Of a stretch of DNA of 64,000 nt, positions 33,495 through 41,760 are shown piece by piece. The DNA is from Streptomyces deccanensis (GTDB taxonomy: Bacteria > Actinomycetota > Actinomycetes > Streptomycetales > Streptomycetaceae), in contig NZ_CP092431.1 in the NCBI RefSeq assembly GCF_022385335.1, positions 6,634,001 to 6,698,000 on the forward strand, given 5' to 3'. Positions within the stretch are counted from its first letter, which is position 1, and each line of letters starts with the position of its first letter. A program made the translations under genes and the position numbers. Under the pieces are notes generated by a model that was not told where the DNA came from, ran no database searches, and was given only the letters and a program-made list of their open reading frames with translations.

Positions 33495-34157
33495 ATGACC
33501 GTCCTCACCCCACGGCTCACCGCGGCCCTGGCCGTCCTCGCCGCCCTCACCCTCGCGGTGCCCTCCCAGACCGCCGCCGCCGACGACCCCAGCGAACCCC
33601 CCGGCACAGTCACCACATCCCCACCCCCGGAGGTCGACGCGAACAGCCCGGGCCTCAAGCTCGCGCAGGGAGCCACGCTCGCCCCCGCCAAGGTCCTGGA
33701 CATCAAGTCGGTCGTGGAGGACCTCGGCGGCGAGGAGCGCCGCGAGGACACCAACGAGAACGTGACGTTCGCACTCCAGGCGGAGGTCCTCTTCCCGAAG
33801 GACAGCGCGAAGCTCAACCCGCAGGCCCGCTCCCGCATCCAGACGATCGCGGAGGAGATCAAGAAGCAGAGCGCGGGCACGGTCCGCGTCTTCGGCTTCA
33901 CCGACAACCTCGGCTCGTACGCCCACGGCCTGACCCTCTCCAAGAAGCGCGCCGAGGCCGTCCACGACCTCCTCGCCGCCGACCTGGGCGGCAACATCAC
34001 CTTCGAGGTACGCGGCTACAGCGAGGACTACCCGATCGCCGACAACTCCTCGGAGGAGGGCCGCAAGAAGAACCGCCGCGTCGAGGTGTCCTTCCCCCGC
34101 ACCACGACGGCCCCGGAGACCGCCTCCGACACCGGTGGCAACGGCGAGGAGAGCTGA
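33495..34157 (+). CDS. Secreted OmpA-domain peptidoglycan-binding protein
   Basis: A 220-residue exported protein. It has a signal peptide (residues 1-29, LTAALAVLAALTLAVPSQTA). The OmpA-like domain (about 85-205) has FALQAEVLFPKDSAKLNPQA, VFGFTDNLGSYAHGLTLSKK and RGYSEDYPIADNSSEEGRKK. The last stretch matches the peptidoglycan-binding core (T-D-x-x-G...LS-x-x-R-A and N-R-R-V-E). It could fix the Tad machine to the cell wall. The ATG starts 2 bp after the lipoprotein stop. Last gene of the locus, 18 bp from a convergent gene. Confidence 0.87.
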   Translation: MTVLTPRLTAALAVLAALTLAVPSQTAAADDPSEPPGTVTTSPPPEVDANSPGLKLAQGATLAPAKVLDIKSVVEDLGGEERREDTNENVTFALQAEVLFPKDSAKLNPQARSRIQTIAEEIKKQSAGTVRVFGFTDNLGSYAHGLTLSKKRAEAVHDLLAADLGGNITFEVRGYSEDYPIADNSSEEGRKKNRRVEVSFPRTTTAPETASDTGGNGEES

Positions 34158-34175
34158 CCGACGCGACCCGTCACC

Positions 34176-35294
34176 TCACTCCGGCTCATCCGGCAACGAA
34201 TCCCGCACGTCCCACAACCGCTCCCGGGGCCACCGCTCGATGACCCGGTACGCACGCTCGTAAGACCGGGTCTCACGCGGCTCGTCGAGATACCGCCGTA
34301 CGAGGATCTGCTCGGCGCGGAAGGGCAGCGGACGCCCGCCGCCGAGCTTGCCCAGCGCGCAGGCCGCGTCATGGACCACGGACGGGTCTGGGTCGTACAG
34401 AGCGCGACGCAGGGCCGTGTGCACGGCGGGAACCGGCACGGCGGGGTCGAAGAGGTGGGACAGGGTCGCCACCGCGTGGCCGCGTACCTCGGCGCACGGA
34501 TCGCGAGCCAGGGCGAGCAGCACCTCCAGGGCCGTACGGGAGGCCTCGCGGTCCTTCGGATCCGAGGACGCCTCCACCGCGTAGGCGACCGCCGCGCGGA
34601 CCTCGGGGTGCGGATGACCGGCGTACCGCAGGATGCCCGGGGCGTCGTCGGCGAAACCGGCCTGCCGCACCAGCCCCCGGATGACGAGCCCGAGGACGGC
34701 CGGATGCTCCTCGACCGCCATCCGCGCCCGCAGCAGAGCCGCCGCCTGCCGCGTCCGGTGGACGCCGTTGCGCAGGGAGGCGTTGTAGAGGCAGAAGAAG
34801 CTCAGCAGGTCGGCCGCGAAGTACCGTTCGGGCGCCTGGGCACTGTTCAGTGCCGTCTCCGCCCCCGCCACCGTCTCGTCGTCCGCCCAGCCGTCCAGGG
34901 TCCAGGTGGCCCGGAACCAGATGTCGTTCTGCGGGTCACCGAACCGGATCGCCCGTTCCATTGTCGTCGCGAAGTCGGCCCGTCTGCCGAAGTACTTCTC
35001 CAGATCGGTGACGATCATCAGATATCCGGGCTCGTCCGGGTGCCGCTCGGCACCCTCCTGCGCGAAGTCGAGCGCGCTGCGGCCGTGTTCGTCCCGCAGC
35101 GCCACGTACGCCCCGTTCTCCCGCAGAGCGTCCGCCGCGTGGTGGGCACCGGCTCCCGCCGCCAGCATCAACGCGGTCAGGCCGCCGGGCGACCGCCCGT
35201 TGACATCGGCACCGCCGTCGAGAAGGGCCCTGACCGCCGCCTCGTCGTCGTCCCGCGCGGCCCGTCCCAGCGGCTCCAAGCCCGATCCACCCAC
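34176..35294 (-). CDS. Ankyrin/HEAT-repeat protein
   Basis: A 372-residue cytosolic protein of protein-binding repeats. Ankyrin-like units occupy residues 7-85 (AAVRALLDGGADVNGRSPGG, LTALMLAAGAGAHHAADALR, DEHGRSALDFAQEGAE). A helical middle follows, then HEAT-like repeats (about 205-345: GHPHPEVRAAVAYAVEASSD, DPCAEVRGHAVATLSHLFDP). There is no catalytic motif. Start GTG 35294 is preceded by AAGGCGAGG. It stands alone on its strand, converging with the tad locus. Partner unknown. Confidence 0.78.
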   Translation of the reverse strand: MGGSGLEPLGRAARDDDEAAVRALLDGGADVNGRSPGGLTALMLAAGAGAHHAADALRENGAYVALRDEHGRSALDFAQEGAERHPDEPGYLMIVTDLEKYFGRRADFATTMERAIRFGDPQNDIWFRATWTLDGWADDETVAGAETALNSAQAPERYFAADLLSFFCLYNASLRNGVHRTRQAAALLRARMAVEEHPAVLGLVIRGLVRQAGFADDAPGILRYAGHPHPEVRAAVAYAVEASSDPKDREASRTALEVLLALARDPCAEVRGHAVATLSHLFDPAVPVPAVHTALRRALYDPDPSVVHDAACALGKLGGGRPLPFRAEQILVRRYLDEPRETRSYERAYRVIERWPRERLWDVRDSLPDEPE

Positions 35295-35422
35295 CCTCGC
35301 CTTGCTCGAACGCCCGTCCGGAGCACCCTAGGCGGGTACGCCGACACGGGCGACCGATTTCCCCGCCGGGGACCCACGTCCGTGCGCCCGACCCCCGCAC
35401 GAGCGATCCTCTCCCTCACAGC

Positions 35423-35465
35423 CGAGACACCCGAGACACCCGAGACACCCCGACACCCCGACACC
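35423..35465 (+). repeat. Short tandem repeats before the DHFR-like gene
   Basis: Three perfect copies of CGAGACACC (35423-35449) followed by two of CCGACACC, ending 12 bp before the ATG at 35478. This replaces a normal ribosome-site context. Confidence 0.7.
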
Positions 35466-35477
35466 CGCGAGGCCCCC

Positions 35478-36059
35478 ATGCGCAAGCTCGTCCTGATGAT
35501 GTCCGTGTCCCTCGACGGCTACATGGAGGGCCCGAACCGCGAGATCGACTGGCACCTGGTCGACGACGAACTGCACACGCACTTCAACGACGTCCTCAGG
35601 GACATGGGCGTCTTCCTCGAAGGCCGCGTCACCTACGAGCTGATGGACGCCTACTGGCCCACGGCCGACCGGGACCCCGACACCCCGCGCCCCGTCGCCG
35701 ACTTCGCCGAGATCTGGCGGAACAAGCCGAAGCTGGTCTACTCCCGCACCCTGCGCCACGGGGACCGGCACACGACGATCGTCCGGGAGGTCGTCGCGCG
35801 GGACATCGAGGCGCTCAAGGCACAGGGCGGCGGTGACCTGGTCGTGGGCGGCGCCGAACTGGCGGCCGAGTTCATGCGCCACGACCTGGTCGACGAGTAC
35901 CGCGTCTACGTCCACCCCGTGCTCCTGGGAGCCGGCAAGCGACTCTTCCCGGCGGCCGACACCGCGGCCCCGACCGCCCTGCGCCTGGTCGAGACCCGCA
36001 CCTTCGGCAACGGAGTGGTCCTCCTCCGCCACGAACGCCCCCGCCACGACAGGCCCTAG
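35478..36059 (+). CDS. DHFR/RibD C-terminal-domain reductase
   Basis: A 193-residue protein of the YwjB/YyaP-type dihydrofolate reductase-like family, which use NAD(P)H on unknown substrates. Marks are MRKLVLMMSVSLDGYMEGPN at the N-terminus, LEGRVTYELMDAYW, the nucleotide-binding GGGDLVVGGAELAAEFM, and YRVYVHPVLLGAGKRLF. Start ATG 35478 has CGAGG nearby, directly after the tandem repeats. Its stop shares CTAG with the convergent gene (4-bp overlap). Confidence 0.85.
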   Translation: MRKLVLMMSVSLDGYMEGPNREIDWHLVDDELHTHFNDVLRDMGVFLEGRVTYELMDAYWPTADRDPDTPRPVADFAEIWRNKPKLVYSRTLRHGDRHTTIVREVVARDIEALKAQGGGDLVVGGAELAAEFMRHDLVDEYRVYVHPVLLGAGKRLFPAADTAAPTALRLVETRTFGNGVVLLRHERPRHDRP

Positions 36060-37438
36060 GCGCTGTCGCGCACGTCCCGCCCGTGCTCGTCCGCGTACGC
36101 CCGTAGCGACACCACCACCGTGTTGGTGACCGCGACCAGGGGCACGGCCACCACCGCGCCGCCGATCCCCGCGACCATGCCACCGGCGGCGACCGCCAGC
36201 ACCACGGCCAGGGGATGCACCCGGACGGCCCGGCCGAGGATGAACGGCTGGAGGATGTGCCCCTCGATCTGCTGCACGGCGAGCACCACGACCAAGGTCA
36301 TGACGGCCGTGAACACGCCCTGGGTCACCAGGGCCACGACCACCGCCAGCGCGCCCGAGACGACCGCACCCACCAACGGGATGAAGGAGAACAGGAAGAT
36401 GAACACGGCCAGCGGGACCGCCATCGGCACGTCCAGGAAGTAGATCCCCAGACCGATGAAGATCGCGTCGATCAGCGCCACGACCACCGTGCCGCGCACG
36501 TACGCGGTCAACGTCCGCCAGGCGCGCGGCCCCGCGTCGGCGACCCCCGGCCGGGCCGCCGTGGGCACCAGTTTCAGGGCCCACTGCCAGATCCTCTTGC
36601 CGTCGTACAGGAGGAACAGCGTGGAGAACATCGTCAGGAGGATGCCGGTGAGCGCCTCGACGATGACGGTCACGCCCTCCAGCCCCGCCGAGGTGATCGT
36701 GTCCGTGTTGTTGCTGACCGCCTCGCGGAGGTTCTTGGCGATGTCGTTGATCTGGTTCTCGGTGACATGGAACGGGCTGTCGAGCAGCCAGCGCTGCAAC
36801 TCGTCGATGCCGTCCTGGATCTGGTCGGAGAGATCGTCGATGTTCTCCATGACCTGCCACGTGACGAACCAGCCGATCAGCCCCATGACGATGAAGCCGA
36901 GGGCGGCGGTCAGCGCCGTGGCGAGGCCGCGCGGTACGCCGAGCCGGGTCAGCCGTGCCACGGTCGGCTGGAGCACGGCGGTGACGAGCAGCGCGGCGGT
37001 GAACGACAGCACCAGCAGCCGTACCGAGCTGATGACCCGCATCAACACCCAGACGGTGCCCGCGAGCACGAGCAGCCGCCATCCGGCCTCGGCGGCCACC
37101 CGCATACCCCAGGGCACCGCCGACGCGGGATCCGGACGACTGTAGAGAACGGGAGCGGTCGCCCGACCCTGAGACCCGGCAGACCCCGCAGATTTCTTGG
37201 ACCCCGCAGACCCCGCAGATCCCTCGGAACCCGTGGAGCCGCCCGCCTCAGCAGGCGAAGGCGAACCGGAGGCACCCGGGCCGGCCGGCCCCTTCGTCCC
37301 CGACTCCGACCGCGCCCCCGACTCGGAATCCGCCTCCGACTCCGCCTCCATCTCCGCCCGGCGTCGCTCCAACCGCTCGCCCCACCCGCTGAGTCCGGCG
37401 CCGAGCCGGCCGAGCCACCCTGGAACTCGCGACATCAT
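36056..37438 (-). CDS. AI-2E-family membrane protein
   Basis: A 460-residue polytopic protein of the AI-2E transporter/YdgG-PerM family, whose members export signals or ions by mechanisms largely unsettled. Residues 1-110 are a soluble, low-complexity tail (EAESEADSESGARSES, GSAGSAGSKKSAGSAGSQ). Helices begin near 125 (LLVLAGTVWVLMRVISSVRL) and end with the conserved block FIPLVGAVVSGALAVVVALV, QQIEGHILQPFILG and GGMVAGIGGAVVAVPLVAV. ATG 37438 or 37435 follows GGGGAAGAGG. It converges with the DHFR-like gene. Confidence 0.87.
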   Translation of the reverse strand: MMSRVPGWLGRLGAGLSGWGERLERRRAEMEAESEADSESGARSESGTKGPAGPGASGSPSPAEAGGSTGSEGSAGSAGSKKSAGSAGSQGRATAPVLYSRPDPASAVPWGMRVAAEAGWRLLVLAGTVWVLMRVISSVRLLVLSFTAALLVTAVLQPTVARLTRLGVPRGLATALTAALGFIVMGLIGWFVTWQVMENIDDLSDQIQDGIDELQRWLLDSPFHVTENQINDIAKNLREAVSNNTDTITSAGLEGVTVIVEALTGILLTMFSTLFLLYDGKRIWQWALKLVPTAARPGVADAGPRAWRTLTAYVRGTVVVALIDAIFIGLGIYFLDVPMAVPLAVFIFLFSFIPLVGAVVSGALAVVVALVTQGVFTAVMTLVVVLAVQQIEGHILQPFILGRAVRVHPLAVVLAVAAGGMVAGIGGAVVAVPLVAVTNTVVVSLRAYADEHGRDVRDSA

Positions 37439-37600
37439 CCGTCCTCTTCCCCCGTCGCTCCTGTGGGTCACCACTCCTCCCGGAGGCCGCGATTCCTCTC
37501 CGGGGCTTCGACCGTACATGCCCGAAGCCCCCCACCAAAGGACGGTGGAGGGCTTCGCAGGGTTGAGCGGCGCGTGGTCGTCACCCCGTCGCCGAACGGC

Positions 37601-38305
37601 CTAGTACCACTTGTTGGCCTGCCAGAACGCCCAGGCCTCGCACGGGCTGCCGTAGCGCGATTCCATGTAGTTCAGGCCCCACTTGATCTGTGTGGCGGGG
37701 TTGGTCTGCCAGTCGGAACCGGCGGAGGAGTACTTGCCGGCGGGCAGCGCCTGGAAGAGACCGTAGGCACCCGAGGAGGGGTTGACCGCCTTGTAGTTCC
37801 AGCTGGACTCGTGGTCCACGATGTTGCTGAAGCACGTCCACTGGTCGCCGGCCACGACCGCCTTCGCCATCGCCTGGATCTCGGCGATGGTGTACGAGCT
37901 CTGCACGGGGATGTCACCGAGCGAGCCGGCGGCGGCGGACTTCGACTTGGCCTCGGCCTCCGCCGCTTCCTTCGCCTTGCGCTCCTGCTCGGCCTTCTCC
38001 GCCGCCTTCTGCTTGTCGATCGCGTCCCGGGCCGCCTTCTTACGGGCGGTCTCCTCGGCGTCCTTGCGGGCGCTCGCGTCGGCGGCGATGGCCTGGGCGT
38101 CGGCCTGAGCAGTCAGGGACGCGGTCTGCACCTGGGCCTGCTGGCCCACGGGTATGTCGGCGAGCAACGTGGTGTCGTTCGCGACCGCCTCGGCGTCGTC
38201 AGTGGTCTGGGCGGTGCTGCCCGAGGCAACTCCGACGACACTGCCGACTGCGGTGACCGCGGTGGCCGAGGCCACTGCGAATCCCCGGACCGAAATCCGG
38301 CTCAC
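37601..38305 (-). CDS. Secreted SLT-domain muramidase (lytic transglycosylase)
   Basis: A 234-residue exported protein. Signal peptide (ISVRGFAVASATAVTAVGSV), then a long charged coiled-coil of Ala/Lys/Glu (about 75-130, ETARKKAARDAIDKQKAAEK) acting as a spacer. The C-terminal lysozyme-like domain follows (about 155-234), with catalytic Glu in IVDHESSWNYKAVNPSSGAY and GLFQALPAGKY. It should cleave the glycan strands of peptidoglycan. GTG 38305 was chosen because GGAAGGAA lies at proper spacing; ATG 38323 is an alternative. A long leader and a Crp-like palindrome lie upstream. Confidence 0.88.
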   Translation of the reverse strand: MSRISVRGFAVASATAVTAVGSVVGVASGSTAQTTDDAEAVANDTTLLADIPVGQQAQVQTASLTAQADAQAIAADASARKDAEETARKKAARDAIDKQKAAEKAEQERKAKEAAEAEAKSKSAAAGSLGDIPVQSSYTIAEIQAMAKAVVAGDQWTCFSNIVDHESSWNYKAVNPSSGAYGLFQALPAGKYSSAGSDWQTNPATQIKWGLNYMESRYGSPCEAWAFWQANKWY

Positions 38306-38720
38306 ACGGGTTCCTTCCAGCATCGCCCGCCTCGGTGACCCTGGCGGACGCAATCGTGCCCCTGACGCTGGCCTCCCAACTGCGGGGTCACGGAGGCGCG
38401 GGCCCGATGGGGCAACTCCCTTGCGGGGAGCCCCGTGTGGTGCTCGGGCGGCATACGACGACGCTGTGGAGTTGACCTGGTGGTGCTGTTGTTCCGTACC
38501 GCTGGGGGTACAGGTGTGTCGTATGCGGGGCCTGACAGGAATGAGACTCTGCCGTAACCCGACACCGGGAGGCAATTCAGTGGTGAGTGTGAAAGCTCAC
38601 ACCTCGTTTGACGCTGGAGATTCCAGGAAACGCCCACACGCCGAGGCGCCGCCCGGCTAGGCTGCTGAGCCTTTTGCCGGACGGCGCCCGGGAATTGGGG
38701 CCGAACCCGTGGTGTCGGGG
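38306..38720 (-). other. Long structured leader/promoter region of the muramidase gene
   Basis: I see no gene in these 415 bases. On the minus strand there is a 9-bp long-range stem (GCATACGAC 38451-38459 with GTCGTATGC 38518-38526) enclosing a GTACC/GGTAC hairpin, and a GTGACCC/GGGTCAC pair nearer the start (38335-38341 with 38385-38391). Cell-wall hydrolase genes of actinobacteria often have regulatory leaders; I could not match this one to the known c-di-AMP (ydaO) consensus. Further upstream is the palindrome at 38587-38602. Confidence 0.45.
38587..38602. promoter_or_regulatory. Crp-like palindrome
   Basis: GTGTGAAAGCTCACAC is a perfect palindrome containing GTG-N6-CAC, the core of Crp-type sites in actinobacteria. 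It lies about 280 bp before the muramidase start, which implies a long 5' leader if it acts at that promoter. Crp control of resuscitation-type muramidases is known in mycobacteria; here it is inference. Confidence 0.45.
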
Positions 38721-40046
38721 TTAAATCTGCCCGTCCTCCAGCATTTCGGTCACAAGGGCCGCGATCTGGGACCGTTCGGACCTCGTCAACGTGACGTGGG
38801 CGAAGAGGGGATGACCCTTCAGCTTCTCCACCACGGCGACGACACCGTCGTAGCGACCGACGCGCAGGTTGTCGCGCTGGGCGACATCATGGGTCAGAAC
38901 GACCCGTGAATTCGCCCCGATCCGGGACAGAACGGTCAACAGGACGTTCCGCTCCAGGGACTGTGCCTCGTCCACGATCACGAACGCGTCGTGCAGGGAA
39001 CGGCCGCGGATGTGGGTGAGCGGCAGAACCTCCAGCATGCCGCGCGCGGTGACCTCCTCGATGACCTCGCGGCTGGTGACCGCGGAGAGGGTGTCGAAGA
39101 CCGCCTGCGCCCAGGGGCTCATCTTCTCGGACTCGGAACCGGGCAGATAGCCGAGCTCCTGCCCGCCCACCGCGTACAGCGGCCGGAAGACCATCACCTT
39201 CTGGTGCTGGCGCCGTTCGAGCACGGCCTCCAGACCCGCGCACAGCGCGAGCGCCGACTTGCCGGTGCCGGCCCGGCCGCCCATGGACAGGATGCCCACG
39301 TCCGGGTCGAGCAGCAGATCCAGCGCGATGCGCTGCTCGGCGCTGCGCCCCTTGATGCCGAACGCCTCCCGGTCGCCGCGCACCAGACGGATGTTGCCGT
39401 CGGGCGTCACCCGGCCGAGCGCCTTGCCGCGCTCCGACTGGATCGTCAGACCGGTGTGGACGGGGAGTGTGCTCGCCTCGGGGACGTGGATCGAGCCTTC
39501 CTCGAAGAGGATGTCGACCTGTTCGCCCGACAGGGTCAGCTCGGACATCCCGGTCCAGCCGGAGGCGTCCGTGATGGCCAGCTCCGCGCGGTACTCCTCG
39601 GCGAGGAGGCCCACGGAGGACGCCTTGATCCTGAGGGGGAGGTCCTTCGACACCACCGTGACGTCGAAGCCCTCGGCCTGCAGGTTGCGGGCGACCGCGA
39701 GGATCCGGGAGTCGTTGTCCCCCAGGCGGTAGCCGCTCGGCAGCACGCTGGGATCCGAGTGGTTGAGCTCGACCCGTACGGTGCCGCCGAGGTCCCCGAT
39801 CGGGATGGGGGCGTCCAGGCGGCCGAACCGGACCCGGAACTCGTCGAGCAGCCGCAGGGCCTGCCGGGCGAAGTAGCCGAGTTCGGGATGGTGCCTCTTC
39901 GCCTCCAGCTCCGTGACCACCACGATCGGCAGCACGACTTCGTGCTCGTCGAAGCGGTTCAAAGCATTCGGGTCGGCCAGCAGGACGCTGGTGTCGAGAA
40001 CGTAGGTGCGCCGGTCTGGCATACGGCGCTTTGTGCTGGTCACCAC
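38721..40046 (-). CDS. PIN-PhoH ATPase (PhoH2-type)
   Basis: A 441-residue two-domain protein. The N-terminal PIN nuclease domain (about 10-150) starts [20 protein letters not shown] with acidic catalytic positions (D18, E47 in [10 protein letters not shown]109/D111 in [11 protein letters not shown]). The C-terminal PhoH ATPase (about 225-440) has Walker [17 protein letters not shown] and Walker [15 protein letters not shown]. Mycobacterial PhoH2 is an RNA helicase and ribonuclease, so an RNA-processing role is likely. Tandem GTG codons at 40046/40043 or ATG 40022 may be the start; none has a strong ribosome site. Confidence 0.9.
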   Translation of the reverse strand: MVTSTKRRMPDRRTYVLDTSVLLADPNALNRFDEHEVVLPIVVVTELEAKRHHPELGYFARQALRLLDEFRVRFGRLDAPIPIGDLGGTVRVELNHSDPSVLPSGYRLGDNDSRILAVARNLQAEGFDVTVVSKDLPLRIKASSVGLLAEEYRAELAITDASGWTGMSELTLSGEQVDILFEEGSIHVPEASTLPVHTGLTIQSERGKALGRVTPDGNIRLVRGDREAFGIKGRSAEQRIALDLLLDPDVGILSMGGRAGTGKSALALCAGLEAVLERRQHQKVMVFRPLYAVGGQELGYLPGSESEKMSPWAQAVFDTLSAVTSREVIEEVTARGMLEVLPLTHIRGRSLHDAFVIVDEAQSLERNVLLTVLSRIGANSRVVLTHDVAQRDNLRVGRYDGVVAVVEKLKGHPLFAHVTLTRSERSQIAALVTEMLEDGQI

Positions 40047-40372
40047 GGAAGGACGTACCCCCTCGGATGAGGTCGGGGAGCGACGAGAACGAACTGGGCC
40101 GGTCGTTGGCCCCGTTGCACGGGCCGGTGACCGGCCCTCCGCTGCTTCGTCCGTGCTGTGACCGCACGATCGGGCTGGTGCAAAGGGCCTCCCGGGCGGA
40201 CGGCCCCGAGCCGCCCGCTGAGATCCGACACCCGTGGTTCGGGTGTCGACCTGACTGGCTTATGCCCTCGAACATGCGCCGCCATGCCAAGCGGTACGAC
40301 GGCGTCCCGATGAACTCCTCGTTACTTCTGTCCCGGTGAGGGTGGTACGCACCTCACCCGAACGGCGGAGCC
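40047..40372. other. Intergenic region between the prenyltransferase and phoH genes
   Basis: I see no gene. Both flanking genes are on the minus strand. It contains a hairpin GACACCCG/CGGGTGTC with a TGGTT loop at 40227-40247, and an imperfect GTGAGG/CACCTCAC dyad at 40336-40357 just past the prenyltransferase stop, which may end that transcript. The remaining 150 bp next to 40046 should hold the phoH promoter. Confidence 0.5.
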
Positions 40373-41146
40373 TCAGCCTCCGTAGCGCCGGTGGCGCGCC
40401 GCGTAGTCCCGCAGGGCACGCAGGAAGTCCACCTTCCGGAAGGCTGGCCAGAAGACGTCGCAGAAGTAGTACTCGGAGTGGGCGGTCTGCCAGAGCATGA
40501 ATCCGGACAGCCGCTGCTCGCCGCTCGTACGGATCACCAGATCGGGGTCGGGCTGGTCGACGGTGTAGAGGTGGCTGCCGATCAGGTCCACGGAGACGTT
40601 CTCGGCGAGCTCCTCCATCGAGGTGCCCCGGTCCTGCGCGTCCTGGATCATCGACCGGACGGCGTCGGCGATCTCCTGGCGGCCGCCGTACCCGATGGCC
40701 ACGTTGACCAGTATCCCGTCGACGTCCGCGGTGGCCTCCTCGGCCTCCTTGAGCGCGCGCTGCATCCCGGGGGAGAGCAGGTCCAGTGCCCCGACGTGGT
40801 GCACGCGCCAGCGGCCGTCGGCGGCGAGGGAGCGGACGGTGTCCTCGATGATCCCGAGCAGCGGGACGAGCTCTTCCTTCGGCCGGTTGAAGTTGTCGGT
40901 GGAGAGCAGCCAGAGAGTGACGACCTTCACATCCGTCTCGGTGCACCAGCCGAGGAATTCCTCGATCTTGTCGGCCCCCGCCTGGTGGCCCTGCACCGTG
41001 GTGGAGCCCGCGGCCTTCGCCCAGCGGCGGCTGCCGTCCACGATCACGCCGATGTGCTCGGGCACCTGGGCGTGGTCGAGGTGGCCCTCGACCCTGCGTG
41101 CGTAGACCCTGACCAGCAGGCCGCGCAGTGTGTCGCGCAGGTTCAC
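40373..41146 (-). CDS. cis-Prenyltransferase (isoprenyl diphosphate synthase)
   Basis: A 257-residue UppS/Rer2-type enzyme, which extends allylic diphosphates with isopentenyl diphosphate in cis. The catalytic Asp is in IGVIVDGSRRWAKAAG. Other family motifs are GADKIEEFLGWC, LWLLSTDNFNRPKEEL, the diphosphate-binding DPDLVIRTSGEQRLSGFMLW, and SEYYFCDVFWP. The usual DGNGRWA is DGSRRWA, closer to the short-chain mycobacterial enzyme Rv1086 (DGNRRWA) than to classic UppS, so the product may be short- or medium-chain. ATG 41146 has GGAGGGGCTGG upstream. It may work in cell-wall or terpenoid lipid supply. Confidence 0.88.
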   Translation of the reverse strand: MNLRDTLRGLLVRVYARRVEGHLDHAQVPEHIGVIVDGSRRWAKAAGSTTVQGHQAGADKIEEFLGWCTETDVKVVTLWLLSTDNFNRPKEELVPLLGIIEDTVRSLAADGRWRVHHVGALDLLSPGMQRALKEAEEATADVDGILVNVAIGYGGRQEIADAVRSMIQDAQDRGTSMEELAENVSVDLIGSHLYTVDQPDPDLVIRTSGEQRLSGFMLWQTAHSEYYFCDVFWPAFRKVDFLRALRDYAARHRRYGG

Positions 41147-41760
41147 GTCTTCCAGCCCCTCCGGTGCGGTGGCAGTCCCCTAGGTTGGCAGAGCCTACCG
41201 GGGCTGGAGGCCAACTACGCCAAGGGGTGTGCGGGGTTGGGCCCCGCCCGGGGCCCTGGCGGCGGCCTCGATGGAGGGCCGCCTTCCGGGCAGAAAAAAC
41301 GGGCCGGTCCGTGGGGGGGAGACGGACCGGCCCGAGGGGGGTTTCCACCATAACCCTTCGTGAGTGATGCTGCGTGCATCGGCGTGCCACAACTACTCTC
41401 CGGAGTCGAACGACAGCGCGGCGGTGAGTGCGGAACCGTTCATTCAGGGTGTGATCGAGGGGTGATCATGGCTGAATCCCGGCGGATTCCAAGGGAGAAT
41501 GAAGGAATCCCGACAGGAATGTGGGGTTTGCGCACCGTTGTGCGACTTCCGGGGAGAAGTGCCCCGAGGCCCCCGTACGGGTGAAGCGCCGGTGGAACGC
41601 GCGCTTGACGCCGGTGGCGAGGTGCCCGGCTTCGCGCAGCCCCCTCCACTGCGCGAGGCCGTGCCGCGCAGCTTTGCTCACGCGAATTACCTTGGTCTGA
41701 ACCTACGCGAGTAGACCCGGATAAGCCAAGCCGCGGGCGATAACGATGTGGACAACCGAC
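41147..41760. other. 614-bp gap with no supported protein gene
   Basis: Between the prenyltransferase start and the methyltransferase stop, both minus strand. Short frames exist on both strands but none has Streptomyces codon bias or homology I recognise. A strong U-tailed hairpin at 41290-41334 points along the minus strand. The 41340-41560 segment is A/T-richer than average and holds short dyads (TTCATTCAG with CTGAATCC near 41438-41477). It could encode an RNA, a long leader, or old gene remains. Confidence 0.45.
41290..41334 (-). terminator. Strong intrinsic terminator, minus strand
   Basis: A 13-bp perfect stem (CGGGCCGGTCCGT 41300-41312 with ACGGACCGGCCCG 41322-41334), loop of nine purines, followed on the minus strand by TTTTTTCTGC. 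It is the most classical rho-independent terminator in the window. It stands about 145 bp upstream of the prenyltransferase start and ends transcripts coming from the 41.4-42.5 kb side. Confidence 0.8.

Noticed and set aside
38306..38586. c-di-AMP (ydaO) riboswitch before the muramidase gene
   Set aside because: I could not find the conserved internal segments of that class, such as GGTGAA-type motifs, so I call only a structured leader.
41395..41415. tRNA-like T-arm (GTTCGACTCCGG on the minus strand)
   Set aside because: No acceptor stem, D-arm, anticodon arm or CCA end can be built around it.
41440..41714. Short frames of about 70 codons on both strands in the 41.1-41.7 kb gap
   Set aside because: Their third-position composition is weak, ribosome sites are poor, and no frame stands out; a non-coding RNA is at least as likely.
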